64,000 nt of DNA. Source: a virus. The stretch covers positions 1 to 64,000 of the IMG/VR virus record IMGVR_UViG_3300009175_000943; one strand, written 5' to 3'. The position numbers were made by a program, and so were the translations under genes. Numbering within the stretch: position 1 is the stretch's first letter; the number at the start of each line of letters is the position of its first letter. This document shows, in pieces, positions 24,343 to 31,974 of the stretch. The notes under the pieces were generated by a model that was given only the letters and a program-made list of their open reading frames with translations, searched no databases and was not told the origin of the DNA.

Positions 24343-25070
24343 TCGATATATTGATAGTGGGCAAATTTTGGGTTCTTTGAGTGTAACCTATACCAGATCG
24401 TAGATCTTAATATGTTAAGTGATTTGGCAGCATCGACGGCACTGTTGAAAACAACGCCGTCGATGCTTATTTTTTTAATGTTAGGAATTGCTTTTTTCTT
24501 TTCTGCTGGCGTCATTTTGGAAAATCTATCTTTTTGGACGCTGCTTATTTTTTCTTTTGAGGTTATGGTGTGGTGTTTTCCGTAGAATGAATTTCCACTG
24601 CCTTTTCTTCTCTCTGCCTCTTTGTGTCTGTATTCATCATTCTGCCACATCTTTTTTGAAGCGGCACTTATTTTATTTTTGGTTTCAATGTCTGTCTTGC
24701 TTCCTTTTCGGCGGGCACTCATTTTGGCACGTTGGCTGGAGTCCCAGCGATTGCCATAATTTGGGTTTTTGCTGCCAGTAATGTTCATCTTGTATTTAAT
24801 CCATTTTTCTTCAGTCCATTCGGATTTGGCTTTTTTAGAGCCTTCGCTCATTTTGCGGATTATGTCTTCTCTGTTGGGGTGAGATGTTAGATTGTCTCCA
24901 CCCGTAGCTTGTTTGCCAATATTATAAAGATCGCAGTAAGTGTCCAAATAATATTGTTCTCTTTCCAACAATGTGTTTTCGGATGTGTGCTCTATTATTT
25001 CAAACATAAATGCTGACTCACCATATTTACAAAATGCTCGTTGTAGTTTTATCTCGGACGCCGTAAAACC
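24339..25070 (-). pseudogene. GIY-YIG homing endonuclease, N-terminus lost
   Basis: The frame encodes a GIY-YIG endonuclease lacking its catalytic N-terminal strands. What remains begins with KLQRAFCKYGESAFMFEIIEH (the helix and strand after GIY-YIG) and LLEREQYYLDTY with the catalytic Glu. NUMOD3-like DNA-binding repeats (PNYGNRWDSSQRAKMSA, GNSFYGKHH) and a helix-turn-helix C-terminus (DAAKSLNILRSTIWYRLHS) follow. The frame formally continues to 25145, but that part lies in the left end of the TnpB element. The insertion has removed or separated the GIY-YIG start. It overlaps the thyA stop by 4 nt. Confidence 0.75.
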
Positions 25071-25344
25071 CCTACAATCCAAAGGATTGTTTGCTCTGTG
25101 AGTGAGAAAGTGAGCCGTAGGCGAACGACCGAATGAACAGGGCAAACCTCTTTAGGGTAGCGGGATGTAAGGCGTCATAATGGAAATTAGTCAAAATCAC
25201 CACTGATTGACGCTGATTTAGTTTGGTCAATGTCCTCCCATCAAAATGGGCTGAAAATCAGTTGAAACGGCTTGGAAAAATTATTTTGGAAAAATTGTCG
25301 GATTTCTTTCAAAAATTGATACCAAGAACACTATGTATATTGGT

Positions 25345-25509
25345 ATGGAAAACATAGACAAAGAAAAAGCCACGAAGCACCTAACCATCTTGATACAACC
25401 TACACTGATGCACAAGTTTCAGTTGGCGTGCGTCAAGAACTACAAAACAATGTCGGAAGCATTGCGTGATTTCATTCGTGATTATATCAAACAATCAGGA
25501 GACAAGTGA
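25345..25509 (+). CDS. small ribbon-helix-helix protein ahead of tnpB (54 aa)
   Basis: Starts MENIDKEKATKHLTIL (an in-frame ATG at 25333 adds four residues). The strand KHLTILIQ, then helices LMHKFQLACVKNY and TMSEALRDFIRDYIKQ, match an RHH/CopG DNA-binding fold. Its TGA stop overlaps the GTG start of tnpB (GTGA), so the two are co-translated. A role as repressor of tnpB is the simplest idea. Confidence 0.7.
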   Translation: MENIDKEKATKHLTILIQPTLMHKFQLACVKNYKTMSEALRDFIRDYIKQSGDK

Positions 25510-26738
25510 GTTTAGTTTCTTACAAATACAGATTAGAACCAACATCTGAACAGGAAGTGCTACTAAATAAGCATTTCGGTTGTGTAAGGTTTCTGTATAA
25601 TCATTGGCTTGCTGGACGTATGACCGCCTATCAAAGTGAAGGTAAGACGCTCAACTATTATGACAATGCCACTTCGCTTCCCGAAATGAAGAAAGAACTA
25701 CCTTGGCTCAAAGAACCATCAAGCCAACCATTACAATACTCTGCCCGATGCTTACAAAACGCATACGATAATTTCTTCAACAACATCAAAAAACAAAAGA
25801 AAGGCAAAAAGGGATTTCCTCGTTTCAAGAAGAAACACGGCAAACAATCATTCCGTGTCCAACAAAACATCAAAGTGGAAGGCAACAAAGTAAGTTTTCC
25901 AAAGTTCAAGGAAGGCATCCGTATTCTGCTTCACCGACCATTAGAAGGCGAGATTGAGTTTGCTACGGTAAGTAAGAACAAAGCGGGACAATATTTCATC
26001 AGCATTACGACTAGCCGAGACATTCCTAAACTAAAACCAACAAATAAAACCATCGGTATTGACTTAAATGTTAGTGCTATTGTTGGTAGCGATGGAACAA
26101 AATACAAAAACCCATTGCCGAGAACCAAATATTCCAATCGGTTGAAGTTTTTGAAGAAAGCAAAGAATAGAACTGAAAAAGAAAGCAAAGGTAGGACAGA
26201 AGCGTATCTCAAACTAAACCAGTTAGAGCAACGCATCAGGAACATTCGTGAGGACTTCCAGCACAAAGTTAGCACTAAAATAGTGAACGAAAACCAAGTC
26301 ATTGTTTTAGAAACATTGTCGGTCAAGGATATGCTCAAGAACGCTGATCCTGAAATTAGGAAAATTGAACGATGGAGAGAACGAGCGTATCATAGGAAAC
26401 AAAATGATGCCTCATTTTCTTCGTTCATTCAAAAACTAAAATACAAATGTGAATGGTATGGTCGTGAGTTGCGACAGGTGGATAAATGGTTTCCATCTTC
26501 GCAATTATGCTCTGTATGTGGTTGGCAAAACAAGGACTTGACTCTTGAAGATAGAGAATGGACTTGTTGGAATTGTTGGACTAATCACGATAGGGATGAA
26601 AATGCTGCCACCAATATTCACAATGAAGGTATAACTCCTCGCTGGAATCGAGGATTAGCCGTTTGTCCTGACATAAGACCCGTCAAAGATGGGCTGTTAG
26701 TTGGAACGGAAGCCCCGCCCTCTTTAGGGGCGGGGTAA
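25506..26738 (+). CDS. tnpB: TnpB RNA-guided endonuclease
   Basis: A 410-residue OrfB/TnpB protein with GTG start. The RuvC-like catalytic residues are intact: D186 (TIGIDLNVS), E269 (VLETLSVKD) and D364 (HDRDENAATN). The zinc finger CSVCGW...CWNCW is complete. The N-terminal YRLEPTSEQEVLLNKHFGCVRFLYN and SLPEMKK segments are typical. TnpB cleaves DNA guided by an omega RNA made from the gene's 3' end and the right end, which promotes retention of the element. The last codons lie in the right-end hairpin. Unlike many genomic copies it is not decayed. Confidence 0.92.
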   Translation: MSLVSYKYRLEPTSEQEVLLNKHFGCVRFLYNHWLAGRMTAYQSEGKTLNYYDNATSLPEMKKELPWLKEPSSQPLQYSARCLQNAYDNFFNNIKKQKKGKKGFPRFKKKHGKQSFRVQQNIKVEGNKVSFPKFKEGIRILLHRPLEGEIEFATVSKNKAGQYFISITTSRDIPKLKPTNKTIGIDLNVSAIVGSDGTKYKNPLPRTKYSNRLKFLKKAKNRTEKESKGRTEAYLKLNQLEQRIRNIREDFQHKVSTKIVNENQVIVLETLSVKDMLKNADPEIRKIERWRERAYHRKQNDASFSSFIQKLKYKCEWYGRELRQVDKWFPSSQLCSVCGWQNKDLTLEDREWTCWNCWTNHDRDENAATNIHNEGITPRWNRGLAVCPDIRPVKDGLLVGTEAPPSLGAG

Positions 26739-26743
26739 TTCAC
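26640..26743 (+). ncRNA. predicted omega RNA scaffold (tnpB 3' end and right end)
   Basis: Inferred by position from the known biology of TnpB elements: the guide scaffold overlaps the last ~100 nt of the ORF and the right-end hairpin, and the guide is the host sequence immediately beyond the element (starting about 26740-26744). No separate promoter is visible. Boundaries are approximate. Confidence 0.5.
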
Positions 26744-26824
26744 CTTTAATTGTAATCATCTTGCACTTCCTTTCATTGCCTGCTATTATATAGTATCGTC
26801 GTTCACAATTTATTTGGAAAATTT

Positions 26825-27544
26825 ATGGATCTAAAATGCAAATCGTTTCAACAGAGGTTGTCCGCTGGTAACAAACAAGCAGATTTTATTAGACGTTATT
26901 TAATGAATAGATTTGGGGAGGATTTGCCCGATCTATGTGGGACACCAGGAGATATTCATGATGGAATTGACTTTGGTGTGTTTCAATGCAAGGTAAGATA
27001 TAGCAAGTATGGTAGTGATGTTATTTTTGAGGGAGTTAAGTTTATCTCGGAAAAGGTGGGTACGGTTGTACCGCCATATAAGATTGTTGAAGGTCGGGAT
27101 GCACATGGAAAATCAAAATATACTATTTGCATGCCGGTAAGCCAGGATAGATTGCTTCTTCCTAGAACCAAGGATGTTATTAAACAATACAAGAAGGCCC
27201 TAGAAGATTGGGGTGTAGCTACCAAGGTCATAGAAACTAAGAATGGAAGCAAATGTACAGTGGTGGACAAGGAAGATCAAGAAATATTCAATGAGTGGGT
27301 AACTCCCGCCTACAACAACGAAAGAAGCAAATCTTTTGTGGCCTTCAAGAAGGAGGGAGTACAAATATGGTTGAAAATAGACGAAGGATCGGATGGCAAA
27401 CCATATGCTAAGCTTTTGGCCTATATTTCAGTAGATGCATTCAAAAATTGCGGGTGTATTATGCTGAGATCAGGAGAACAAACGGATGATCCAAGCACGT
27501 GGAAAGGGAATGAGGGTGAGAAGTTAGAGGATTATCTTCTCTAA
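26825..27544 (+). CDS. hypothetical protein (239 aa)
   Basis: Begins MDLKCKSFQQRLSAGNKQADFIRRYLMNRFGEDL. Segment DLCGTPGDIHDGIDFGVFQCKVRYSKYGSD has an acidic residue followed by QCKVR, reminiscent of a D...(E/Q)xK nuclease strand, but with Gln at the catalytic position. The C-terminal half contains QIWLKIDEG and ISVDAFKNCG strands. No firm family. It follows the TnpB element by 82 nt and ends 7 nt before a terminator hairpin. Confidence 0.65.
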   Translation: MDLKCKSFQQRLSAGNKQADFIRRYLMNRFGEDLPDLCGTPGDIHDGIDFGVFQCKVRYSKYGSDVIFEGVKFISEKVGTVVPPYKIVEGRDAHGKSKYTICMPVSQDRLLLPRTKDVIKQYKKALEDWGVATKVIETKNGSKCTVVDKEDQEIFNEWVTPAYNNERSKSFVAFKKEGVQIWLKIDEGSDGKPYAKLLAYISVDAFKNCGCIMLRSGEQTDDPSTWKGNEGEKLEDYLL

Positions 27545-27550
27545 GAGGGT

Positions 27551-27581
27551 AAAAAACGCCCGGCTTCGGCCGGGCGTTTTT
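27551..27581 (+). terminator. rho-independent terminator with UUCG tetraloop
   Basis: AACGCCCGGC, TTCG, GCCGGGCGTT, then TTTG. It has a stable tetraloop. Confidence 0.94.
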
Positions 27582-27606
27582 GTTTGATGGATTAGTATAT
27601 AACTTC

Positions 27607-27894
27607 ATGGCTTGGACAAATATAGCATTAAACGAATGGGTAGATGGAACGGACATTGCTGAGTGGGGCGATATGCCTGTGGATATAGGTGGAGAGCCTA
27701 CTCCACCACCGTTTGTTCCATTACCCATACCCAAAAAGAAGACGACATTTACGGGTATGCCTTGTAAGCGGAAAGGGATATTAACAGGAAAGTCGATGGC
27801 GTTAGTGTACCCAGATTGTCCCAAGTATCCAATGTGTAAAAATAGACCAGCTTATGTTGCAGCCGTTACGGTTTGTAGGGGAGAGGTTAAATGA
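27607..27894 (+). CDS. hypothetical Pro-rich small protein (95 aa)
   Basis: Starts MAWTNIALNEWVDG with no Shine-Dalgarno; TATATAA ends 4 nt before the ATG. Residues 30-50 are a proline-rich linker (PTPPPFVPLPIPKKK). The C-terminus has four cysteines (MPCKRKG, YPDCPKYPMCKNR, VTVCRG), a possible metal or disulphide cluster. It overlaps the next gene by 4 nt. Possibly virion-associated; no family. Confidence 0.6.
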   Translation: MAWTNIALNEWVDGTDIAEWGDMPVDIGGEPTPPPFVPLPIPKKKTTFTGMPCKRKGILTGKSMALVYPDCPKYPMCKNRPAYVAAVTVCRGEVK

Positions 27895-28931
27895 AGTGCT
27901 TTCAAGAATGGATAGAAAAGAGGCAGTTTAATGAGATTTTAGAGTTAACGGCCAAGAATTATCCAGATGTCAAGTTAGTTGGTGGGGCCGGAAGTTTTAG
28001 GTGTAAATTTTTTTCCACTGACAATGACGGGCACTCAAATGAATACAGTTTGGCTATGTCTGATTTAGATCACACAATAGTTCAGCGAGATCCAGAAACC
28101 AACACAAGAAGTGGCGAGCTTACAGTAAATTCTTGGGACATATCGCTGTATGGTCCCCAGGGATGGAGTTTGACGCATAATGCAAATGCAACTGATGTGT
28201 ACGGCAAGATGCTTTATGGCATCAAGTTGTTTTTTAATAAAGTAGATCCAAATGCAATCTATTTTTCTCCATACGAACATTCAATGGCTTTAATATACAA
28301 GCGATTTTTTGATAAATTTTTAGAGGATAAGTTTGTGCAGGTTGACGAAGGTCTGTTTATGCGTAAAGAATATATCAAAACATTGCCAAAAGACAAGCAG
28401 GAATTTATTAACACAAGATCCGCAGTACAAAAGAAACATACGGAGGAACAGTTGCAGTCAATTCGAACGGATAAAGTTAGACTGCGAAAAGAGGCTATGG
28501 AGAGACGAGCTAATGTCGGTAAGATCATGAGAATATATCGAGGTAGCTCTGGAAATACAATTGGTTTAATAGTTGGTGTTGCTTCGGATAATAAATACAG
28601 AGTGATTGTCATCAATCTTGGTGAATCGTTAGAGATGATGAATATTTACAGTCATAGTATAGATCCAATTCCAATGGGTACACTACAGGATTATGCTGTA
28701 AAAATTAAGAAGTTGGTGGAGAAAATGCCTTTGCGATATCCAGAGTATAGGGCTCTTTTGGATACATCAAACGCCAAAGAAACTCTGAACAAAGTAATGG
28801 GTGATCCAAGCGATGCTCCCAGGCCCGGAATAACCATACCGCCAGGATTTAGAGATATCGGTCGATTACAGCCTTTGCGACCAAGACGTAGAAGAGGCCC
28901 GGCTCCAGGGCAACTTGCATTATTTCAATAA
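27891..28931 (+). CDS. hypothetical protein with capsid-targeting-like N-terminus (346 aa)
   Basis: Starts MKCFQEWIEKRQFNEIL, the recurring targeting-like helix. The body is alpha/beta (KLVGGAGSFRCKFFS, NEYSLAMSDLDHTI, NSWDISLYGPQGW), followed by a charged helical region (HTEEQLQSIRTDKVRLRKEAMERRANVG), a small beta domain (IVGVASDNKYRVIVINLG) and a basic Pro/Arg tail (LRPRRRRGPAPG). The size and tail suggest a DNA-facing virion protein, by inference. The DHFR promoter overlaps its 3' end. Confidence 0.65.
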   Translation: MKCFQEWIEKRQFNEILELTAKNYPDVKLVGGAGSFRCKFFSTDNDGHSNEYSLAMSDLDHTIVQRDPETNTRSGELTVNSWDISLYGPQGWSLTHNANATDVYGKMLYGIKLFFNKVDPNAIYFSPYEHSMALIYKRFFDKFLEDKFVQVDEGLFMRKEYIKTLPKDKQEFINTRSAVQKKHTEEQLQSIRTDKVRLRKEAMERRANVGKIMRIYRGSSGNTIGLIVGVASDNKYRVIVINLGESLEMMNIYSHSIDPIPMGTLQDYAVKIKKLVEKMPLRYPEYRALLDTSNAKETLNKVMGDPSDAPRPGITIPPGFRDIGRLQPLRPRRRRGPAPGQLALFQ

Positions 28932-28942
28932 CGTGCTATACT
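28915..28942 (+). promoter_or_regulatory. extended -10 promoter producing a probably leaderless dhfr mRNA
   Basis: TTGCAT (28915-28920), 16 bp, TGC-TATACT (TATACT 28937-28942). Normal spacing puts transcription start at or within 1-2 nt of the A of the DHFR ATG at 28949, and there is no Shine-Dalgarno. Confidence 0.65.
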
Positions 28943-28948
28943 AATGGC

Positions 28949-29449
28949 ATGATTTCAATAATTGTAGCATTTGACAAAAATCGTCTAATTGGTTCTAACA
29001 ATGCTCTTCCCTGGCATATCCCAGAGGATCTAAAGCTATTCAAAGCTAGGACGCTTGGGCATCCTGTAATTTTAGGTAGAAAAACTTGGGATAGTCTGCC
29101 AAAGCGTCCTTTGAAAGGAAGACTTAACGTTATTGTTAGCCAAACCAAGAAAAGTTTGGAATTGTTCATAGAGGATGATTTGTCGCAATTTGTCTATTTT
29201 CATCCAGATTTGAAATCAGCAATTAAATTTGCCACTTGGTATTGTCCCAATAGTAGTGAAACATTTATTGTGGGAGGAAGGCAGATTTATGAAACTGCAC
29301 TCAAGGATGGCGTGGTGGATAAAATATATGCTACAGAGGTACATGGTGATTATGAGGGGGATATCTTTTTCCCAGAATTAGGCCCAGAATGGAAGAAATC
29401 AGTGTTAGAACAACGACAGGAATTTGATGTGGTAGAATTCACAAAATGA
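28949..29449 (+). CDS. folA: dihydrofolate reductase
   Basis: A 166-residue DHFR that reduces dihydrofolate to tetrahydrofolate with NADPH, supporting ThyA. It starts MISIIVAFDKNRLIGSNNALPWHIPEDL (typical NxLPWxxxxDL substrate site), continues HPVILGRKTWDSLP (NADPH-binding), LKGRLNVIVSQ, and ETFIVGGRQIYETAL (GG turn), and ends with strands VDKIYATEV and DIFFPEL. The length is normal. The catalytic acidic residue is Glu in PEDLK. It stands alone between a promoter in the previous gene and a terminator. Confidence 0.95.
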   Translation: MISIIVAFDKNRLIGSNNALPWHIPEDLKLFKARTLGHPVILGRKTWDSLPKRPLKGRLNVIVSQTKKSLELFIEDDLSQFVYFHPDLKSAIKFATWYCPNSSETFIVGGRQIYETALKDGVVDKIYATEVHGDYEGDIFFPELGPEWKKSVLEQRQEFDVVEFTK

Positions 29450-29480
29450 TACTATTGTAAAGTGTCGTGTGTCCCCCTAA

Positions 29481-29517
29481 ACCTGCTCGGCCGATGGCCG
29501 AGCAGGTTTTCTTTTTT
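29481..29517 (+). terminator. rho-independent terminator
   Basis: ACCTGCTCGGCC, GAT loop, GGCCGAGCAGGT, then TTTCTTTTTT. Closes dhfr. Confidence 0.94.
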
Positions 29518-29534
29518 ATCACTCTAATATTTAC

Positions 29535-30953
29535 ATGGAAGCTATACATGAATTTCTAAGAAGATCAAAAGAACGCAAGCCAAAAATTGCCTTAGTGGGT
29601 GATATGCTAATTGATCAATATTATGAGGTGGATGCCAATCGAGTATCCCCAGAATTTCCAGTACCCATAATGAAATCGGCTAGTGATGTATGCAAGGTGG
29701 CAGTTCCAGGCGGCGTTGGTAATGTTGCGTGTCAATTTAGACATTTCGATATAGATGTGCAATTGTTTGCTATGATTGATAGTTATGCCAGATGGGTTTT
29801 GATGGAATCTAGGATTGGTACGGCAAATTGTCATACGATTCCTGATGGGCACGTACCCATCAAGAAGCGTTATTATCAGGGAGAATTTCCTTTGTGTCGT
29901 TGGGATGTGGAAGAATCAGATTATGGCATGTCAAGTATTGTTGCATCTCAAGAAGCGTTGGAAGAAAAATTTAGTGCGGCCCCCAAACCAGAAGTGGTTA
30001 TTTTTTCAGATTATCAAAAGGGTGTATTTAATGGATATCCTTGGGGCAAACAGAGATGGTTGAAAAGCATGCGTGATGAAGATATCATTACCATTGTAGA
30101 TTCTAAAAATTTGAACATAGGGGAGTGGGAAGGGTGTACTGTTTTTAAGCCAAATTCTAAAGAAGCCGAATTAATGACAGGGATTAAGGACTGGGAGAGA
30201 CAGTGTGATTTAATTCAAGATAGTGCAAAATGTATGGCAGTAGTCATTACCCAAGGAGGCAATGGAGTCGTAGGCAAGGTGGCAGGCAGATATTTTGAAT
30301 ATCGGCCAAGAAAAAGCGTTGTTGCCAATAGCGTGATTGGAGCCGGTGATTGTTTTATGGCTTTCTTAGCTATGGGTTTAGCACATGGGATGGATGTGGT
30401 GGACGTAGCTCAAGTGGCATTCGAGGCTGGGGCTGTTTATGTGCAGAATATGCATAATAAGCCGGTGACACCTTATGAATTGATGCGGCATGTGGACCCT
30501 GTGCGGGCTAAGTTGTGTATGCCACCCAAGGAACGGGATTACAAGTTAGTTTTTACAAATGGATGTTTTGATTGTGGTTTAACTAAAGGGCACGTAAGAT
30601 ATTTAGATAAAGCTAAACAGCTTGGAGACAGGTTGATTGTGGCAATTAATGGCGATGAAAGCGTAAGGCGATTAAAGGGGCATGATAGACCGGTTATGAC
30701 ATTAGAAGACAGAATGGATGTGGTGGCTGGTTTAGAGAGTGTAGATTTTGTGGTTTCTTTTAATGAAGATACACCTTATAATTTGATTAAAGAAATTATG
30801 CCTGATCTGCTTGTCAAGGGTGGAGACTGGAAGGTTGAGGATATAGCTGGACATGACATTGTGCCCGTGCAGATTATTGGCACCATTATTTGCGATTCCA
30901 CAACACAAAAAATAGAAAAACTTAGAAAAACTTGTAATGAAGACGATATATAA
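29535..30953 (+). CDS. hldE: HldE-like bifunctional heptose-7-P kinase / heptose-1-P adenylyltransferase
   Basis: A 472-residue two-domain enzyme matching host HldE, which makes ADP-heptose for LPS core. Residues 1-325 form a PfkB/ribokinase-type kinase: VGDMLIDQYYEV, VPGGVGNVACQ, IVDSKN, and the GAGD catalytic loop at 269-272. Residues 335-472 form a nucleotidyltransferase: FTNGCFDC..., AINGDESVRRLKG, LEDRMDVVAGLESVDFVV, DLLVKGGDW. The nucleotide-binding HxGH is replaced by a stretch ending TKGH with a one-residue insertion, so adenylyltransfer may be altered. No Shine-Dalgarno is visible; TAATATTTAC directly precedes the ATG. Role: supply of a heptose nucleotide to phage glycosyltransferases, inferred. 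Confidence 0.85.
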   Translation: MEAIHEFLRRSKERKPKIALVGDMLIDQYYEVDANRVSPEFPVPIMKSASDVCKVAVPGGVGNVACQFRHFDIDVQLFAMIDSYARWVLMESRIGTANCHTIPDGHVPIKKRYYQGEFPLCRWDVEESDYGMSSIVASQEALEEKFSAAPKPEVVIFSDYQKGVFNGYPWGKQRWLKSMRDEDIITIVDSKNLNIGEWEGCTVFKPNSKEAELMTGIKDWERQCDLIQDSAKCMAVVITQGGNGVVGKVAGRYFEYRPRKSVVANSVIGAGDCFMAFLAMGLAHGMDVVDVAQVAFEAGAVYVQNMHNKPVTPYELMRHVDPVRAKLCMPPKERDYKLVFTNGCFDCGLTKGHVRYLDKAKQLGDRLIVAINGDESVRRLKGHDRPVMTLEDRMDVVAGLESVDFVVSFNEDTPYNLIKEIMPDLLVKGGDWKVEDIAGHDIVPVQIIGTIICDSTTQKIEKLRKTCNEDDI

Positions 30954-30956
30954 GAT

Positions 30957-31154
30957 ATGCAAAGATTAATAACCATTAAGCGAGCAGCAGAGTTGTTGGG
31001 TGTAACAACAAAGACATTGAGAAATTGGGATGCTGCTGGAAAGTTATGCCCAATTAGAACGCTTGGTGGTCATAGACGATATAGTCTTTTAGATATCGAG
31101 AAGATAACACATGAACAAGATTCAAGGTATATACGGGATAAAAAACAAGATTGA
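30957..31154 (+). CDS. MerR/IS607-type helix-turn-helix protein
   Basis: A 65-residue protein beginning with ITIKRAAELLGVTTKTLRNWDAAGKL and GGHRRYSLLDIEK, the winged-helix DNA-binding head found in MerR proteins, excisionases and in front of IS607-type serine recombinases. Here no recombinase domain follows. Instead the GIY-YIG gene starts inside its last 44 nt. It could be an intact small regulator or the remnant of an IS607 TnpA cut short by the homing gene. Confidence 0.7.
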   Translation: MQRLITIKRAAELLGVTTKTLRNWDAAGKLCPIRTLGGHRRYSLLDIEKITHEQDSRYIRDKKQD

Positions 31155-31974
31155 CGGTAAAATATATGTCGGGCAGGCGTGTTTGAGAAAAGGAATACAT
31201 CGCAGATTTTGTGAACATAAATCATTACTTAAATCGAATAAACATTATAACAATCATTTGCAGAATGCTTGGAATAAGTATGGAGGATGTAATTTTGAAT
31301 TTTATATATTGGAAGAGGTGGGTAATGAAAATAATTTGGATGGTAAAGAACAGTATTGGATAGATTGTGTGTGGGGGTGGTGTTATAATATACAACCAAC
31401 ATCTGGTGGAAGTCCAAGAGGTAGAAAACATAAGGAAGAAACCAAAAGGAAAATAGGAGCGGCTAACAGCAGAAGGGTGTGGTCTGCGGAATCTAGAGCT
31501 AAATTAAGTGAATCGCAATGTAAACGAATGGTTACTAATCAAACAAAACAACAAATGAGTGCATCACACATGGGTATGAAACATACAGATGAGATAAAAA
31601 GAAAGATAGGGTTGGGAAATGTTGGAAAACATATGACAGAAGATTCTAAGGCAAAATTGTCGTTAGCCAAGATGGGCCATAAGCAAAGTGATTTAGCTAT
31701 TGAAAAACAAAAAGCAGCCATGAGATTGAAGCCAACAAAAGCCATGTATAAGGGTGTAAGAAAACGTGGGAACACATGGCAGGCACGGATCGCAATTGAT
31801 GGCAAGGAGTTATACTTGGGGTCTTTTGATAATCCTATTGACGCAGCAAAGAATTTTGACTATCATTCACTGAGGTTGTTTGGTGATTGTCACCTTAATT
31901 TTCCGCATTACGATTATTTAACATTTGAACCAAAATACAGGAAAATACATAATGAGTTTACCGAATCCGCTTAG
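31111..31974 (+). CDS. GIY-YIG homing endonuclease with NUMOD and AP2 domains
   Basis: A 287-residue free-standing endonuclease. GIYGIKNKIDGKIYVGQA contains the GIY and YVG strands; R (HRRFCEHKSLL) and Glu in GKEQYWIDCV complete the catalytic set. The centre has several NUMOD3-type repeats (HKEETKRKIGAA, HTDEIKRKIGLGN). Residues about 205-265 are an AP2-type DNA-binding domain (YKGVRKRGNTWQARIAIDG, GSFDNPIDAAKNFD). It cleaves a specific phage site to copy itself into related genomes. It overlaps the HTH gene and the YhaM-like gene at its two ends. Confidence 0.9.
   Translation: MNKIQGIYGIKNKIDGKIYVGQACLRKGIHRRFCEHKSLLKSNKHYNNHLQNAWNKYGGCNFEFYILEEVGNENNLDGKEQYWIDCVWGWCYNIQPTSGGSPRGRKHKEETKRKIGAANSRRVWSAESRAKLSESQCKRMVTNQTKQQMSASHMGMKHTDEIKRKIGLGNVGKHMTEDSKAKLSLAKMGHKQSDLAIEKQKAAMRLKPTKAMYKGVRKRGNTWQARIAIDGKELYLGSFDNPIDAAKNFDYHSLRLFGDCHLNFPHYDYLTFEPKYRKIHNEFTESA

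Larger units (their letters stand above)
25070..26743 (+). mobile_element. IS200/IS605-type (IS1341-like) TnpB element
   Basis: The element carries tnpB without a TnpA transposase, preceded by a small ribbon-helix-helix gene. The left end contains the hairpin ACAATCC-AAA-GGATTGT (25074-25090), and the right end contains CCCCGCCC with GGGCGGGG (26713-26735) directly before the tnpB stop, as expected for subterminal hairpins of this family. It interrupts a GIY-YIG gene. Exact ends are uncertain by several nucleotides. 25146-25332 is otherwise non-coding left-end sequence. Confidence 0.8.
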
